A stretch of 64,000 nucleotides of DNA from Rhabdornis inornatus. Lineage: Eukaryota; Chordata; Aves; Passeriformes; Rhabdornithidae. The DNA is taken from positions 320,063 to 384,062 of the forward strand of contig VWZS01005946.1 in the NCBI GenBank assembly GCA_013397075.1. The letters are read 5' to 3'. The notes beneath the pieces were generated by a model. That model was not told the DNA's origin. It was given only the letters and a program-made list of their open reading frames with translations, and did not search any database. This document shows positions 60,921-64,000 of the stretch, in pieces; positions within the stretch are counted from its first letter, which is position 1, and every line of letters begins with the position of its first letter. The translations under genes and the position numbers were made by a program.

Positions 60921-63900
60921 GTTCAGCCCTGAGCTTTCTTCTGACTCAAAACTAATTTCAGATAAAAGGGCAAAATTTATCTCTTCCCCAGCTCTTGCTT
61001 ATCTCCTCTGTTCCATTGTACATCTTCTCTTTCTTACCAAATGCAGGGCCTGGTCATGTTCAAGGCTTTGAAATTCCTTCTGCTCTAGGTATAAAATTAT
61101 CACTTGCCATTAGCAGTTTATTTAATGACTTTTTCAGTACCTGTTTGTGCCTGTCGTCTTCCTGAGGAGACTGAACCCTCCACACACATCCCAAGTTGTC
61201 TACTGTTAAATTCCCCATTTTCTCTAAATGTAGGATGAGGAATAGTTACATTAAGAGAAAGGGCTTGCCCAAGTCAGCGCTAGTTTAGAAGAAGTCACAT
61301 GAGAACTGATTCCCAGCCCCTGTCTCCCCTTGCATCCAAAGTGCTCATTATGTAGGTGAAAGTGGATGCAGAGTCCAGCTGCATGCATTAAGTAGTTTAA
61401 TGCAGATCACCTTCCTTTTGATTCACTGTGTACAGAGTTGCTCTGTATTCTTTAAAGTTTTGTTTGTTTTTACATCAGTGTCTTGAAAGTATTGAGAGAT
61501 TTTCACCTGTGCTCACATTTTCCACTCTATTTAATGGCTCCTCCAGAGTCTTTACTTTTGCATACTTGTTTGCAGTCAGGACCATTTCACAGTCTCACTT
61601 CCAGTTCAGCATAATATCCACATCATTATTAAACCCACATACAGCTCCATGAAAAAATGTACCATTTACTTCAAGAAAGGAAACAATCAGCACAAGAGTT
61701 ATCCATCTTGTTGTATTTTCTGTCAAAGTGGATTTCTGATTTACAATGTCCTCCTTAGTGTCTGATGTGTGCTTTTTGTTTCACTGCATGGTCAGCCTGC
61801 AGACAGCAAAGGGGAAATATGACTAGATACTCACAATAGAAGAACTGCTCAATGGAATCTGCATTTAAATAAAAATAAATAGGTTTTGCAGAACACTGAA
61901 TTAAACAAAGGAAGTATAATCTGATTCTTATCTTATCTCTCCCTCCAATAACTTCCTTGATTTTACCTTTTTTTACCATCTCATTTGTTTCCAAAGAAGT
62001 AAAATTTGTAATGCTGGAAGCATTTTTCTGGAAGTGGGTTGCATATAGATATCAAAATGAATAGAGGCAAGTAAAGCTAATAAAATTCTGATCAGGCCTC
62101 ATCCTTGGATAATCAAATTGTCTGCACTAGACTCTTTTAAATGAGACAAGCAGAAGAGTTTTCAACCATGCACAAGAAATGTCCTGTGTTTTAGGAGAGG
62201 TTTCTCCCACAGGCTGTATACCTGATCAGGGATAACTGTTATGGATTGAGAAACATTTTACTAAGGTTGCCTAAACTTCCCTGGGTATACTGACAGGCTG
62301 GAAATTACTCCCAACCTGCCCAAGTTACAGAACTGCAGCTGCAAATGTAAATGACAAGTACTCAAAGGGGAAATAAGAATGACTCAGTAGGCAAGAGCAC
62401 CCAGACAAACAATGCTGGTCTGAGGGTTTGAGTTCAGAAAGTGGCGAAGATCTATTCTCCAGCATCAGCTCAAGCATCATCTCTTAGCATTGCATCTCTT
62501 AGCATCCAGTTTTCTGGCCTCCTAGAAATAAAATTCATTAAAATCTTGGGAACAAATTTTTCTGACAGGTATCATCTTGCCTAGACTGGCAATAGTCACC
62601 CCCAGGGTGTCCTGCCTGCCCCTCTGAATCCTGGTTGTAGTTTCTTACTGGGATATATTTGCCCACCACAGACAAATCCTGGTTTTAGGCCCTCCAGAAG
62701 TCTTACTGAGTTCAAAAATATCTGTTGGCAGCTCCAAACCTTTTAGAGAAAAGCTGCTGCTGCTGGGCACTTGTCATCCCCTACATGTGAACTTTGACAC
62801 AAAAAGAGGCAAAACAAGCACTCTATGGCAGTCACATTAGCTAAGAATGGGAATATCAAAGGAGGTTAATTCATTGCTTAATTTTTCTTTTTTTTTTTCA
62901 GTATGTTAGTGAAATTTCAAGTTCTCTGGATCCCTTTCCATTCAAAACAATGGTTTTCTTACTAAGAATCAGACTCAGTGAAAAAAACAGAGACTCCTCC
63001 AAACACTAGAAATAAAAATTACTTAAAGGCATTTGAAAATAAATTACTGGGAGAATTAAATCTGCACTGTCATTTATCAGACTGGCTTCTCAAATCAAAA
63101 AGCTAGCCTAGAGACCTGTGTTTCATCCCTTTATTATTCAAAGGAATTCAAATAAAATAAAGCTATAAGGAATTAGGGTGGGTTCCTCATATTAAAATTA
63201 TCACTCAAGTGTTAAATTTTAGTGCTTGATTATATTTTATAACTTTTCAGGTTGCCTAACTGATGCAATATAAAGTCAGAGAACTGGTGAAATGCCAAGA
63301 ATAACACATTATCTGAGAACAGGTTCCAGGCTCTGAATGTAAAATAGCTGCAACCAAGAGCTATGTCTGTAGATCTATCATTTTCTGTAGAATTTTCCAT
63401 AGGTTATACTGTAATTTAGATCAAATCTCTATTTCAACAATAGACGCGTATGCAAATTCCTTTAAATCCAACCTATTCTTCATCTTACTTAAGCCAAGAG
63501 ATTAAAGAGATTGTGTCATTTTCTGGTGTGCTTTTCCACTGTTTTATTTATAAACTGCTTCTCCTCAGGTGTTCAGAGTGGCAGCTCAACAAATCAGACA
63601 GCTAATAACAAGATGATTTGGATATGTCAGTCACCCAGGTAGTTAAGTGAAAACAAATCCTTCCTTCTTCTTTACAAATGTGCAGCTTTTCCATAGGGTC
63701 TTACACACCAGTTGTTCTTAGAACTTACTGTGGATCTCATAAATATAAAATTGCTTATTTTGTTAACATGAGAGAGCATGTCAACAACTGAATCAACACT
63801 TGATTAACATGCAAAAATAAAGTTCGTCACTGTAGATGTCTATTTTCATTTTTCCAGCCCAATTTGTTCTTCACAGTTCTGCAGTGGCATTGCCCTAGCT

Positions 63901-64000
63901 ACAAACAATTGCAAAAGTCAGGAGTGGTGTATGAAGAAAACATCCTATGCAGTATTGCAAGGAGACCACAGTTATCAAGGGAGACGTAATGTAGTCTGAA
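60921..64000. other. unique non-coding sequence
   Basis: No supportable gene to the end of the window. It contains one MIR relic (61230-61325) and a short T run near 62887-62898. Confidence 0.5.
61230..61325 (-). repeat. MIR SINE relic (antisense)
   Basis: On + it reads AGGATGAGGAATAGTTACAT, 'taagagaaagggcttgcccaagtcagcgctag', 'agaactgattcccagcccc'. This is the reverse complement order of the MIR core ('gatgaggaaactgaggca...gacttgcccaaggtcacacagctag...ctgggattcgaacccag'). Confidence 0.65.

Noticed and set aside
1..64000. CRISPR arrays, operons, tRNA or rRNA genes
   Set aside because: None seen. The sequence is vertebrate (avian) with no regularly spaced repeats other than the LTR minisatellite and microsatellites.

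Overview
The window reads as nuclear DNA of a bird. Several LINE fragments end in the ATTCTATGAT-type 3' tails of avian CR1. Four long terminal repeats (LTRs) belong to types I know, or infer, from avian genomes. Interspersed repeats are sparse in an AT-rich, gene-poor background, and a few worn MIR-like SINE relics remain. No complete protein-coding gene, rRNA, tRNA or CRISPR array can be supported. The region is probably intergenic or deep inside large introns. Four stretches have weak exon-like or protein-like features (1908-2289 and 5208-5371 on +, 12350-12712 and 13120-13219 on -). None matches a protein I recognise.

Layout. 1-7.2 kb is mostly unique sequence with a MIR relic, the first copy of an unnamed ~1 kb repeat (A) and a CR1 tail. 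7.23-10.8 kb is a nested structure: a + strand CR1 LINE split by a solo LTR (7357-9976) that carries five 26-bp CCAAT/E-box repeats. 10.8-20 kb holds a compact minus-strand LTR (11571-11873), the weak minus-strand coding candidates and the first copy of a second unnamed repeat (B). 20-38 kb is mainly unique sequence with short CR1, MIR and microsatellite pieces and an assembly problem at 31.6-33.4 kb. 38.1-39.1 kb is the second copy of A. 50.1-52.0 kb is the longest CR1, minus strand, with decayed reverse transcriptase. 54.8-55.6 kb is a solo LTR. 57.8-58.2 kb is the second copy of B. 59.25-60.92 kb is an LTR with a perfect 5-bp target duplication and a second LTR nested inside it.

Assembly quality matters here. 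Three exact duplications abut single N characters (8006-9238, 31646-33361, 55071-55481). They are almost certainly false duplications at contig joins, not biology, and they inflate two LTRs.

I found no convincing new biological system. The most interesting signals are the 315-bp block that is identical between otherwise diverged A copies 35.5 kb apart, the conserved order A-B / A'-B', the CCAAT/E-box array in the LTR, the nested LTRs with readable target duplications, and a perfect 12-bp-stem hairpin at 26513-26540.
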